Part shown: positions 45,636 through 54,274 of the stretch, one piece after another
Layout: each line of letters begins with the position of its first letter
How positions within the stretch are numbered: the stretch's first letter is position 1
Notes under the pieces: generated by a model
Told to the model about the DNA's origin: nothing
The model's input: only the letters and a program-made list of their open reading frames with translations
Databases searched by the model: none
Made by a program: the position numbers and the translations under genes
Assembly: GCF_018785245.1 (NCBI RefSeq)
Contig: NZ_WQPL01000022.1
Span: forward strand, 51,588 to 115,587
Origin: Collinsella aerofaciens
GTDB taxonomy: Bacteria > Actinomycetota > Coriobacteriia > Coriobacteriales > Coriobacteriaceae
DNA length: 64,000 nucleotides
Direction: 5' to 3'

Positions 45636-45673
45636 TTGACATTGTGTCAAAAACAGTATTGACGAACCGTCAA
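45636..45673. promoter_or_regulatory. paired TTGAC-N5-GTCAA operators
   Basis: TTGACATTGTGTCAA (45636-45650) and TTGACGAACCGTCAA (45659-45673), with centres 23 bp apart, between the oxidoreductase start (45542) and the TetR start (45733). The perfect inverted half-sites are probable TetR dimer sites controlling both divergent genes. Confidence 0.7.
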
Positions 45674-45732
45674 CAATATTCAAGACTGTTAGGCGAACGG
45701 TCAGGCTCAAACGGATGAAAGGCGGCAAACGC

Positions 45733-46395
45733 ATGGGCAACAACACAGCAGATACCTCTGCGGTCAATGCCGTCCCCGCATCCGATAGCGCGGCAAAGCG
45801 CCTGACGGGCGACGAACGCCGTCGCGAGATCCTCGATGCCGTGCGCACCGTAAGCTCCGAGCTGGGCGTGTCCCACCTATCGGTATCGGCCGTGACCAAG
45901 CGAGCCGGCTGCACGCGTTCATTGTTCTACCATTACTTCGCCGACATGGACGCCGCCGTCACCGCCGTCATGGACGAGGCAATTGACGGTTTTATCTCCG
46001 AGCTCGAGCAGTGGAATGCCAACCGCATCGTCGGTGATATTGAGGGCGCGCTCGACACCGTCGCCCCGCTCTTTAAGCGCCTGGTCGCCAGCGGCCACGA
46101 GCTGCCGAGTACCCTGACCTCGAGCAGCGGCGCGCTCTACGGCGGCTTTCTGCACAACGTGGTTCAGCGCGTGGCTCAGTACATCTGCGACACCACCGTG
46201 GTTGATTTTGTCACCCATCACGAGCTGCGCATCGACCATGTCTACGAAACGTTCTACACCCTCATCATGGGTCTTTTGATGTATATCCGCACGCACCCCG
46301 ATGTGCCCGACGAGACGGTCAAGGAAATCATCGCCTCGACGCTCCACATCGAGGGCTATACCGCCAAGTATCCGGAGCGCAAGCCCCAGAACTGA
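45733..46395 (+). CDS. TetR-family regulator
   Basis: 220 residues. The N-terminal helix-turn-helix (LSVSAVTKRAGCTRSLFYHY) lies after a flexible 30-residue start; the C-terminal half is the ligand-binding helical domain. It would repress or tune the divergent oxidoreductase and perhaps the DUF5692-like gene 60 bp downstream. The start at 45733 (AAAGGCGG upstream) is preferred over an ATG six codons earlier. The operators between 45636 and 45673 are its probable targets. The ligand is unknown. Confidence 0.88.
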   Translation: MGNNTADTSAVNAVPASDSAAKRLTGDERRREILDAVRTVSSELGVSHLSVSAVTKRAGCTRSLFYHYFADMDAAVTAVMDEAIDGFISELEQWNANRIVGDIEGALDTVAPLFKRLVASGHELPSTLTSSSGALYGGFLHNVVQRVAQYICDTTVVDFVTHHELRIDHVYETFYTLIMGLLMYIRTHPDVPDETVKEIIASTLHIEGYTAKYPERKPQN

Positions 46396-46458
46396 CGACA
46401 TTTGGCCAAACTGTCCGCGATCAGAAGAGGGGCCGCGGGCGTGTGAAAGGAGAGCAGC

Positions 46459-47466
46459 ATGCTGTTCGATGTTTGGGGTAGCGATACCCTTATCCACTGG
46501 GCCGGCTGGGCCATGGTCTTTATTGGCCTGATCGTGCTCAACGAGGTCGGCCGCCGCACCAAGCTCGGCGCGGCCATCATCTTTGGCGTGGCTCCGCTGG
46601 CCATGACCATCTACTGCGTCGCCATCGCCGTGGGCGTTTCGCAGGGTGCCGAGTGGGCGCTCACCAACCCCACCCATGTGTACCAGAACAGCTGGTTCCA
46701 CTACGCCAAGGTATACGCGGCGCTCGCCGGTTGCTGGGGCTTCATTGCCATTAAGTACCAGTGGGGAAAGATCGGCAAGGCGCATTGGTTCCGCGCATGG
46801 CCGTTTGTGATCGTCGCCATCAACATCATGATCGCCGTCGTGTCCGACTTCGAGAGCGCCTATCACTTCTTTGTCCTGGGCGAGTCCACCTGGGTCACCT
46901 CCGAAGGTGCCACGCAGCTGGCCGGCTGGAACAACGTGTTCAACGGCATCGCCGGTATCATCAACATCTTCTGCATGACCGGTTGGTGGAGCGTCTACGC
47001 CTCCGAGGATCAGACCGACATGCTGTGGCCCGATATGACCTGGGTCTACATCATCGCCTACGATATCTGGAACTTCTGCTACACCTACAACTGCCTGCCC
47101 ACCCACTCCTGGTTCTGCGGCTTTGCGCTGCTGCTGGCGCCCACCGTCGCCGCCTTTATCTGGAACAAGGGCGGCTGGATCCAGAACCGCGCCTTTACGC
47201 TGGCCATTTGGTGCATGTTTGCCCAGGTGTTCCCCTACTTCCAGGAGGAGTCCATCTTTGTGACCCACTCCACGCTCGACCCCGGCGCCGCCACCGCGGT
47301 CTCGATTGCCGCGCTGGTCGCCAACGTCGCCGCGATCATCTACATCGCCTACCGCGCCAAGAAGCTCGGCCGCAATCCCTACAAGCAGGATGTCTTTGAG
47401 GGCACCAGCGATTGGGAGAAGGCCACCGCTCGTCGCGCCAAGGTCGATTACGCGCACGCCGAGTAA
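46459..47466 (+). CDS. polytopic membrane protein, DUF5692-like
   Basis: 335 residues with about nine membrane helices, many Trp and aromatic residues, short loops and a charged C-terminal tail. I believe it matches the DUF5692 family, from memory of the conserved Trp-rich style; the function is not established. AAAGGAG precedes the ATG by 7 bp. It follows the TetR gene by 63 bp on the same strand, so it may be controlled by it together with the divergent oxidoreductase, suggesting transport or membrane electron transfer linked to that enzyme. Confidence 0.7.
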   Translation: MLFDVWGSDTLIHWAGWAMVFIGLIVLNEVGRRTKLGAAIIFGVAPLAMTIYCVAIAVGVSQGAEWALTNPTHVYQNSWFHYAKVYAALAGCWGFIAIKYQWGKIGKAHWFRAWPFVIVAINIMIAVVSDFESAYHFFVLGESTWVTSEGATQLAGWNNVFNGIAGIINIFCMTGWWSVYASEDQTDMLWPDMTWVYIIAYDIWNFCYTYNCLPTHSWFCGFALLLAPTVAAFIWNKGGWIQNRAFTLAIWCMFAQVFPYFQEESIFVTHSTLDPGAATAVSIAALVANVAAIIYIAYRAKKLGRNPYKQDVFEGTSDWEKATARRAKVDYAHAE

Positions 47467-47537
47467 CGTGCCTGGCGCAGACATCGCTTGAGCGCGAAGC
47501 AGCATAGCCGGCTCCGCGCAACTCAACGCATTGCAGA

Positions 47538-47577
47538 GCCCCCGGAATGTGATTCGTTCGCGTTCCGGGGGCCTTTT
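47538..47577 (+). terminator. terminator of the TetR/DUF5692-like unit
   Basis: GCCCCCGGAA/TTCCGGGGGC with a 15-nt loop followed by CTTTT. Confidence 0.85.
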
Positions 47578-47699
47578 GCTGCCGCGAGGATGCGGCCGAA
47601 CGATGCGCTCAGGTTAAATCAAATCTTATATTTCATACGCGCTTTATATGGCTCCATTTTTGGGTACAGTGTTGAGCCGATATTGAGCTTGGGGGATAT

Positions 47700-49202
47700 A
47701 TGAAAGATGAGACGATGGGCCAAGAGGATGCGGCCCAAGATGCAGAAGCGTGTGCCGAGGCCCTGGAGAGCCTAGACCAGATCGCACTGGCCGAGATTGC
47801 GTTTGACGATTCGAGCGTTGATGTGCGGGATGAGCCGAAAATCGAGGCGGAGCCCGATGATCAGGATGCAAAAGACGATGGCGCCGCGCCCACCGAGGAC
47901 GAGGCGGGGCACGAGGAATCCGAATGCGAGGCCGACGACCAGCCCGAATCCGACACGAGCGAGGAAACCATCTTGCTCGACAGCTTGCCGGCCGAAGATT
48001 CGCTGACCCGCGAGCTTCCCGGCCTGGGCTCCGCGCCTGCCGTGGACGAGACCATCGCCATGGGCGATATTCCCCTACCGTCTGTTCCTTCGGCACGCGA
48101 AGCCGAGGTTCGTCATCGTAAGATGCCGCCCAAGCGCCGCAACCTGATGGTTGCCGGCGTTGTGGCCGTCGCGCTCGTCGCCGGCGGCGCAGGCTATGCT
48201 GCCTGGAACGGATATCAGCAAGAGCAGGCTGCCGCTGTCGCCGCCAGTGCACACACGATGATGTCGGTGCAGATTGGCGTGCATGCCGCAGGGCTCGACT
48301 GCTCAACCGGCTCCAAGATTCCCGTACAGGTGAGCGGGCAGGATTCCGACGGTTCTTCCGTGAGCGAAACGCTCTACGTTGACGAGCATGGTCGCGGCAT
48401 TAAGCTGCTGCCCGGCGATTACACGCTCTCCATTGCTGGATCCCCCATCGCGGAAGACGGCACCATCTACACTGTCCCGACTACCAAGGCGCAGGTCACC
48501 ATTAAGAGCGATGGGCAGGATTTGAGTGCCCAGGCCACCTTTAAGCTCAAGGTGCCTTCGGCCGACACGGTAACTGACGACCAGATCGATACCGCCGCCA
48601 AGTATGCCGAGGAAGGCGGGGTGAATTCCGCCGCGGTCGCAAAGGTGCTCCAGCAGGCGGCAACCGCGCGACGCGACGCCGCAACCAACGCCGTGAGCTC
48701 CCGCAAGGCGCAGGCGGCCCGCGACGCCGATGCTCGACATAAAGCAACGGACCTGTATCAGCTCGATATTCCCGTTGAGTGGTACGGCAAAGTCGCGACT
48801 TGGCAAAACGGCAGCACGCTGTGCATCTATCTTGCCGGCGACAGCGATACGCCGATTGTGACGCTCGTCGCGGTGCGCGACGGCGAGACCTTTACCCCCG
48901 ACGACGGCGATACGGTTTTGGGCACGGTCAGCCTAGGCAACGGCTACACCGTCTATGCGAGCGGTCCTGTCTATCCGTATGTGATCCCGCAAACCATCAA
49001 CGGGCGCACGCAGAGCCCCGTGTCGACCTACCCCATGGATACGGCGATTGAGCTTGTCGAGCTCACGACCGGCAACCGCTACACCTATAGCCAGATCAAG
49101 AACGTGCTGGTCGGCAAAGACGGCAAGGCCGACGCCGCCACCAAGCTCGAATGCGACTACCTCGCCCAGATTCTGATGCCGAGCATCAAAGCCCAAGACT
49201 AG
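47700..49202 (+). CDS. single-pass membrane protein with large external domain
   Basis: 500 residues. An acidic, Glu/Asp-rich cytoplasmic N-terminus (about 1-140), one membrane helix (about 148-168) and an extracellular region of about 330 residues with beta-rich character, followed by a C-terminal domain. It has no known family I can name. Thr-rich patches in the acidic N-terminus (DETIAMGDIPLP type) look like kinase phospho-sites read by FHA proteins, which would connect it to the kinase cluster, but that is inference. The start uses ATG at 47700; an AAATCTTATAT lies 70 bp upstream. Confidence 0.75.
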   Translation: MKDETMGQEDAAQDAEACAEALESLDQIALAEIAFDDSSVDVRDEPKIEAEPDDQDAKDDGAAPTEDEAGHEESECEADDQPESDTSEETILLDSLPAEDSLTRELPGLGSAPAVDETIAMGDIPLPSVPSAREAEVRHRKMPPKRRNLMVAGVVAVALVAGGAGYAAWNGYQQEQAAAVAASAHTMMSVQIGVHAAGLDCSTGSKIPVQVSGQDSDGSSVSETLYVDEHGRGIKLLPGDYTLSIAGSPIAEDGTIYTVPTTKAQVTIKSDGQDLSAQATFKLKVPSADTVTDDQIDTAAKYAEEGGVNSAAVAKVLQQAATARRDAATNAVSSRKAQAARDADARHKATDLYQLDIPVEWYGKVATWQNGSTLCIYLAGDSDTPIVTLVAVRDGETFTPDDGDTVLGTVSLGNGYTVYASGPVYPYVIPQTINGRTQSPVSTYPMDTAIELVELTTGNRYTYSQIKNVLVGKDGKADAATKLECDYLAQILMPSIKAQD

Positions 49203-49237
49203 CCGGGCGCATCATGGTGCTCCCCAACCGTGATAAA

Positions 49238-49259
49238 GGGGCCAGGAGGTCCTGGCCCC
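49238..49259. terminator. bidirectional terminator candidate
   Basis: Perfect 10-bp stem GGGGCCAGGA/TCCTGGCCCC between two convergent genes, with a 2-nt loop. T-tracts are weak. Confidence 0.5.
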
Positions 49260-49275
49260 ACAGATCCGTAGATGA

Positions 49276-50628
49276 TTAGGCAAGGAGCCACTTCCATGCG
49301 GGAACAACGTGTACCACACCGTGCTCGCATGGAATATCGGCCTGCTCATCCATGGTAACGATTGCCGACTCGCCAAGATCGAACTGGGCCATCGAGGCAT
49401 CAAGCGCGGCAATTTCGCGCTCGCGCGTTTTCTCACTTGCCATATCCACACTCACCTGAATCAGGCTATAAGCCCGCATGAGAAGTGCGTCCCCAGCCAC
49501 AAAGTCCACCTCATGGTTTTTGCTCTTCTCTTTGATCAGCAAGCGGCAGACCGATCCGACCCTCACCGCGGGAGTCCTTCTTCTAAGCGCGTTGAACACT
49601 GCGGTCTCGAGCCTCTGGCCCTGGTCCAATGCCGATGCGGGAGAGAATGCTCCAAACATCGCAGGATCGACAGCGTAGACCTTAGACGCAGACCGCATGT
49701 TATTTGCCAGTGAACGCGTGAACTCCGGCACGGAGAACAGCAGGTAGGCATCCTCATAATACTCAAGTAAGTCGCTGAGCGAATTACGACTGACGGGTAT
49801 CTGCCTGCTCTTGAACTCGTTGTACACTTTGTTCACCGACAGCTCTCGTCCCGAAGATGCCATACACCGCGTCAGGAACAGAGATGCCAGGCGAGGGTTC
49901 TTGACGTCGTAACGTTCAACGACGTCCATGGCGACCGTTCGCGAAGCATATTCCTGTAGCAGCTGAATCGCGTCTGCGGGCGTCTGCTCAAGTGTCGCGA
50001 TGAATCCCCCTCGTTCAAGATATCCGATCAGATGATGTCGAAGCAGCGCCGCATCGCTTGGGGAAAAGGTCGCATCTGGCTCGAAAACGCTCCCCGTCTT
50101 ATATCGAACGTATTCCGAAAAACTCAACGGAAAAAGCTCTCGTATAAGAGAACGACCCCTGAACTCGCTCTTAAGTTCTGAGGACAGCATCTTAGAAGAG
50201 GATCCCGTCACATAGACGGTCGCTTTCTCCGTATCGACTACACGCCGCAGAAACGCACCCCATTCGGGAATTTCCTGGATCTCGTCAAAGAAAATGTAAG
50301 CGCCCTCGGTTCGAGCAGCAGGATGCAGCGCATAGAACGTGTCAAGCACGTCCGCCAGCAGCGATGGCTCATACGGGCGCAAGCGCTCGTCCTCAATATT
50401 AAAGTAAAGCATCCGGTCAAGCTCGACGCCCCGGCCCTGAAGCCGCCGCATCTCCTGATACAGGCGATACGTCTTTCCACAACGGCGGGCCCCCACAACC
50501 ACATTTACGATGTTGTCGCGCTTTGGCTCCTGTGGGTTTCCCAGATCAAGGTCTCGCTCAAAGACCTGCGGAACCCCCTGCTGTTCAAAGTCCTTTATTT
50601 TCTGGGCGATCAAGTCGTTGAATGCCAT
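49276..50628 (-). CDS. AAA ATPase with DUF4143 domain
   Basis: 450 residues. An N-terminal AAA_14-type ATPase (about 30-190) has Walker A GARRCGKTY (46-54), Walker B FFDEIQE near 112 and a sensor VTGSSS near 140. The C-terminal DUF4143 part (about 200-430) includes a nuclease-like segment (KNHEVDFVAGD). Members are widespread and of unclear role, sometimes described as defence-linked or toxin-like. It stands alone, convergent with the anchored protein, and a 24-bp imperfect inverted repeat lies directly before it, suggesting self-control. Confidence 0.88.
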   Translation of the reverse strand: MAFNDLIAQKIKDFEQQGVPQVFERDLDLGNPQEPKRDNIVNVVVGARRCGKTYRLYQEMRRLQGRGVELDRMLYFNIEDERLRPYEPSLLADVLDTFYALHPAARTEGAYIFFDEIQEIPEWGAFLRRVVDTEKATVYVTGSSSKMLSSELKSEFRGRSLIRELFPLSFSEYVRYKTGSVFEPDATFSPSDAALLRHHLIGYLERGGFIATLEQTPADAIQLLQEYASRTVAMDVVERYDVKNPRLASLFLTRCMASSGRELSVNKVYNEFKSRQIPVSRNSLSDLLEYYEDAYLLFSVPEFTRSLANNMRSASKVYAVDPAMFGAFSPASALDQGQRLETAVFNALRRRTPAVRVGSVCRLLIKEKSKNHEVDFVAGDALLMRAYSLIQVSVDMASEKTREREIAALDASMAQFDLGESAIVTMDEQADIPCEHGVVHVVPAWKWLLA

Positions 50629-50635
50629 GATTCTC

Positions 50636-50697
50636 CAATCTTGCTCTCTAGCTAATCAAAATTATACTGATTCTTGATTAATTAGAGAGCAAGATTG
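50636..50697. promoter_or_regulatory. 24-bp inverted repeat upstream of the AAA/DUF4143 gene
   Basis: Arms 50636-50659 and 50674-50697 are complementary except for two bases, with a 14-bp AT-rich centre that contains TATAAT (50661-50666, reverse strand). This fits a promoter embedded in an operator, although the same symmetry could also form an RNA hairpin. Confidence 0.55.
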
Positions 50698-50858
50698 TGT
50701 GTAGCTTGATTAACACTTAAGCAAGTTTTTCACTATTATTGCTCCGAAGGATATCGAGTGGCTAAGAGGACAACCGAGCTCGAATGCGACTCCCCGAGCA
50801 GTCAATTTGGGACGGGGCTTTTATGACTACCCTCCCCCTGTAGAAAAATCCCCAACGC

Positions 50859-50925
50859 AGTTGCGGTGAAATAGGGACTGTTTTTGCTGGTCAAACCACA
50901 AAACAGTCCCTATTTCACCGCAACT
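50859..50925. repeat. dispersed REP-like palindrome, copy 2
   Basis: Arms 50859-50880 and 50904-50925, identical to those at 5222-5288; the loops differ after the first 9 bp. Confidence 0.85.
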
Positions 50926-50950
50926 TATTGGAAACTTTTTGGGATGGCAC

Positions 50951-51145
50951 TCAGCGCCACGGGTCGGCTTCGAACATCGGCTCGCGCTCGGGGCGGCGAT
51001 CGCTGTAGGGATCGTAGCCGTCGTCGTCCTCGTTCTCGGCACGGATGTAGGGGTCGCGCGGCTTGGGCGCCGGCTTAGGCGCAGGCTTGGGTGCGGCGGG
51101 TGCGGCATCGGTCGCCGGCGCGCTTGTCTTGTTCTTGTCTATCAT
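50951..51145 (-). CDS. small Pro/Ala/acidic protein
   Basis: 64 residues, beginning MIDKNKTSAPATDAAPAAPK, followed by a Pro/Lys repeat (KPAPKPAPKP) and an acidic, Tyr/Arg-rich tail. It has no membrane segment and no known family. GGAG lies 8 bp before the chosen ATG. It lies just downstream of the clpB terminator, so it is probably not part of the clpB transcript. A small disordered protein is plausible, and chance is not excluded. Confidence 0.45.
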   Translation of the reverse strand: MIDKNKTSAPATDAAPAAPKPAPKPAPKPRDPYIRAENEDDDGYDPYSDRRPEREPMFEADPWR

Positions 51146-51196
51146 CTGCATATCTCCTTGCCATGCAATCGTGCTCGACATCATCGATTGTCGCAC

Positions 51197-51233
51197 GAAA
51201 AAGGGCGGCGGACCCAATTGGATCCGCCGCCCT
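51197..51233 (-). terminator. terminator of clpB
   Basis: AAGGGCGGCGGA/TCCGCCGCCCTT stem reading on the reverse strand into TTTTCGTG, about 50 bp past the clpB stop. Confidence 0.9.
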
Positions 51234-51279
51234 TGGCGTTTAGAAACGGCTGGCAGATTTTAAGGCATGTCCCAAAAAT

Positions 51280-53907
51280 CTACTCGGCATCGGGGACCTC
51301 GTAGGTGGCCGCCGGCGTGTTATCGCACACGACGGTAAAGCCGCCGTCCTTATCGACATCGACCGTCACCTGATCGCCCTCGCGCACCGTGCCGTCGATG
51401 ATGGCGGCGGCGATAGCGTCCACGACCTCGCGCTGGACCAGACGCTTGAGCGGACGGGCGCCAAAGACCGGGTCCAGGCCGCCCACGGCGAGCATCTGCT
51501 TGGCCGCCGGGGTGATGGCAAGCGTCATGCGCTCCTTGGCCAGACGCGCGCGGACGTCGGCAAGCTGGATGTCGACGATCTTCTCGATCTGCGCCATGCC
51601 GAGCGGATGGAACACCACGATGTCGTCGATACGGTTGAGGAACTCGGGGCGGAAGGTCTGAGCCATGGCAGCGTCGACCTGATGGCGCATCTCCTCCTCG
51701 TCCTTACCGGACAGATCGGCGATGGCTTTGGAGCCCACGTTGGACGTCATGATGATAATCGTGTTCTTGAAGGACACCTGGCGACCCTGGCCATCGGTCA
51801 GACGGCCGTCGTCGAGCACCTGCAACAGCACGTTAAAGACATCCGGATGGGCCTTCTCCATCTCGTCGAGCAAGATCACGGAGTAGGGACGACGGCGCAC
51901 GGCCTCGGTGAGCTGGCCGCCCTCGTCGTAACCCACGTATCCCGGGGGCGCACCGATCAGACGCTGGACGCTGAACTTCTCCATGTACTCGGACATATCG
52001 ATACGCACGAGCGCGCGCTCGTCGTCGAACAGGCACTCGGCAAGCGCCTTGGCGAGCTCGGTCTTGCCCACGCCAGTGGGGCCCAGGAAGAAGAAGCTGC
52101 CGATGGGCTTGTCCGGATCGGAGAGGCCCGCACGGCTGCGACGCACAGCCGCGGCGACGGCGGAGACGGCCTCGTCCTGACCGATGACGCGCTTATGCAG
52201 CTCGCCCTCCAGGCCCTTCAGCTTGTCGAGCTCGCCCTGCATCATCTTGGACACGGGCACGCCGGTCCAGGCACTCACGACCTCGGCGATCTCGTCGGAG
52301 GTCACCTGCTCGTTGAGGCCCTCGCCGTCCTGCTGCTTTTGTGCCTCGAGCGCAGCCTCGGAATCCTGAATCTGCTGCTGCAGGCCCGGAATCACGGAGA
52401 AGCGCAGCTCGGACGCACGGCCCAGGTCGCCGTTGCGCGTTGCACGCTCCTCTTCGCTCTTGGCCTCGTCAAGCTGGCCCTTAAGCTCCTGCACGTGGTC
52501 GATGGCGTTCTTTTGGTTGAGCCAGCCGGCCTTTTGCACGTTGAGCTTTTCCTGGACCTCGGCGATCTCCTGACGTAGGGCCTCCAGACGCTCCTTGGAG
52601 GCGTCATCGGTCTCCTTCATGAGTGCCTGCTCCTCGATCTGCAGCTGGGTGAGCTGACGCGTGGTGGCGTCGATCTCGACCGGCATGCTGTCGAGCTCCA
52701 TGCGCAGGCGGCTTGCGGCCTCATCGACCAGGTCGATGGCCTTGTCGGGCAGGAAACGGTCGGCGATGTAGCGATCGGAGAGGTCGGCAGCCGCCACGAG
52801 CGCGCTATCGGTGATATGCACGCCGTGGAAGATCTCGTACTTCTCCTTGAGGCCACGCAGGATCGAGATGGTGTCCTCGACGGTAGGCTCGCTCACCATA
52901 ACGGTCTGGAAACGACGCGCGAGCGCCGCGTCCTTCTCGATGTACTTGCGGTACTCGTCAAGCGTGGTCGCGCCGATCGCGTGCAGGTCGCCACGGGCGA
53001 GTGCGGGCTTCAGGATGTTGCCGGCGTCCATGGAGCCCTCGGTGGCACCCGCGCCCACGATGGTGTGGAGCTCATCGATGAACAGGATGACCTTGCCCTC
53101 GGACTTCTGTACCTCCTTGAGCACGGCCTTCAAGCGGTCCTCGAACTCACCACGGTACTTGGCACCGGCGACCAGCGCGCTCATGTCGAGCTCGATGAGG
53201 TCGCGATCGCGCAGCGTGCTCGGCACGTCGCCGGCCACGATACGCTGGGCGATGCCCTCGACGATGGCCGTCTTGCCGACGCCCGGCTCACCGATGAGCA
53301 CGGGGTTGTTCTTGGTGCGACGGGACAGGACCTGGATGGTACGACGAATCTCGTCGGTACGGCCGATGACCGGGTCGAGCTTGCCGGCGCGGGCAAGGTC
53401 GCAGATATTGCGGCCGTACTGTTCCAGTGCCTCAAACTGGGTCTTGTCCTCGGCAGACGTCACGCGGTCATCGCCACGCAGCTCCTCGTAGACCTGCTCG
53501 ATGCGCTCCTTGGTCACGCCGGCATCGCGCAGCACACGGCCCGCCTCGCCCTTGTCCTCGGCAAGTGCCATCAGCAGATGCTCGGTCACCACAAAGCTGT
53601 CGCCCATCTTGGTGGCCTTCTTCTCGGCCTTTTCGATGACACGGACGAGCTCGTTAGACAGACCCATCTGCTGACCCTCGCCCGAAACCTTGGGCGCGTG
53701 GTCGATGGCATCCTGTGTGGAGCGTGCGAGCTGAGCCGGGTCGGCACCGATGCGCTCTATGATCACGGAGATATTGCGCTCGCCGGCACCGAGCAGGGCG
53801 GACAGCAGGTGAATCGGCTCTACCGCGCCGGCCTGCGCGTCGGCAGCCGTGCTCATGGCGGTCTGCAGCGCCTCGCGCGACGTCATTGCTAGCTTATCGA
53901 TTCTCAT
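51280..53907 (-). CDS. clpB: ATP-dependent disaggregase ClpB
   Basis: 875 residues. ClpB threads aggregated proteins through its hexamer pore with DnaK help. The N-domain (about 1-150) is followed by the first AAA+ module (Walker [10 protein letters not shown] near 210), a coiled-coil middle domain (about 400-520) and the second AAA+ module (GPTGVGKTE near 608, with LLDEMEKAH near 676). The C-terminus ends [17 protein letters not shown] lies 5 bp before the ATG. The gene is monocistronic and its upstream region carries a 27-bp element shared with dnaK, so it is in the same heat-shock regulon. Confidence 0.97.
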   Translation of the reverse strand: MRIDKLAMTSREALQTAMSTAADAQAGAVEPIHLLSALLGAGERNISVIIERIGADPAQLARSTQDAIDHAPKVSGEGQQMGLSNELVRVIEKAEKKATKMGDSFVVTEHLLMALAEDKGEAGRVLRDAGVTKERIEQVYEELRGDDRVTSAEDKTQFEALEQYGRNICDLARAGKLDPVIGRTDEIRRTIQVLSRRTKNNPVLIGEPGVGKTAIVEGIAQRIVAGDVPSTLRDRDLIELDMSALVAGAKYRGEFEDRLKAVLKEVQKSEGKVILFIDELHTIVGAGATEGSMDAGNILKPALARGDLHAIGATTLDEYRKYIEKDAALARRFQTVMVSEPTVEDTISILRGLKEKYEIFHGVHITDSALVAAADLSDRYIADRFLPDKAIDLVDEAASRLRMELDSMPVEIDATTRQLTQLQIEEQALMKETDDASKERLEALRQEIAEVQEKLNVQKAGWLNQKNAIDHVQELKGQLDEAKSEEERATRNGDLGRASELRFSVIPGLQQQIQDSEAALEAQKQQDGEGLNEQVTSDEIAEVVSAWTGVPVSKMMQGELDKLKGLEGELHKRVIGQDEAVSAVAAAVRRSRAGLSDPDKPIGSFFFLGPTGVGKTELAKALAECLFDDERALVRIDMSEYMEKFSVQRLIGAPPGYVGYDEGGQLTEAVRRRPYSVILLDEMEKAHPDVFNVLLQVLDDGRLTDGQGRQVSFKNTIIIMTSNVGSKAIADLSGKDEEEMRHQVDAAMAQTFRPEFLNRIDDIVVFHPLGMAQIEKIVDIQLADVRARLAKERMTLAITPAAKQMLAVGGLDPVFGARPLKRLVQREVVDAIAAAIIDGTVREGDQVTVDVDKDGGFTVVCDNTPAATYEVPDAE

Positions 53908-53987
53908 GGAATCACCTCTCTTGGGGCGGCCGCCCTACGGGGCGGCTTCACGTTGTTCGAGAAGTATTGTTGCCAGCTTTGCGCGAT

Positions 53988-54023
53988 CTTATACACAAAT
54001 CTAAGTCTCTATATATAAGATTT
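53988..54023 (-). promoter_or_regulatory. heat-shock control element upstream of clpB
   Basis: On the reverse strand AAATCTTATAT, five variable bases, GACTTAGATTT (54023-53997), then TATAAG at 53993-53988. The two 11-bp halves are identical to those upstream of dnaK (63392-63366) and have the same spacing. Likely operator for HspR or a similar factor. Confidence 0.7.
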
Positions 54024-54085
54024 TCTGAGTGATTGAAAGATAGGAAGCAGGTGCGCTCACCCGCTACGGCCTCGTCCCCTTACTA

Positions 54086-54266
54086 TCTCAATCTGTAACA
54101 TCTAGTCAGCAAATAGAGCTCTATCTGTTACAAATCGAGACGAACAGAAAACACCCGGATCAAAAATCTAAATCTGTAACACCAGGCCCACTTTTAGCGG
54201 CCAAGATGTTACAGATCGAGACAGACCGAAAACCACCACAAAGAGGGCAGGCACCTTTGTGGTGGT
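54086..54266. repeat. mosaic palindromic repeats (cluster 1)
   Basis: Copies of two families: TCTGTAACA/TGTTACAGA-type inverted repeats (arms near 54086-54100 and 54126-54140, with a second pair to about 54222) and the ACCACCACAAAG/CTTTGTGGTGGT palindrome at 54232-54266. Related copies recur at 55036-55070 and 55903-56139. Confidence 0.8.
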
Positions 54267-54274
54267 CGCGGTCT

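Noticed and set aside
45543-45914. N-terminal extension of the oxidoreductase
   Set aside because: It runs through the operator region and is antisense to the TetR gene; a good ribosome site lies at 45542.
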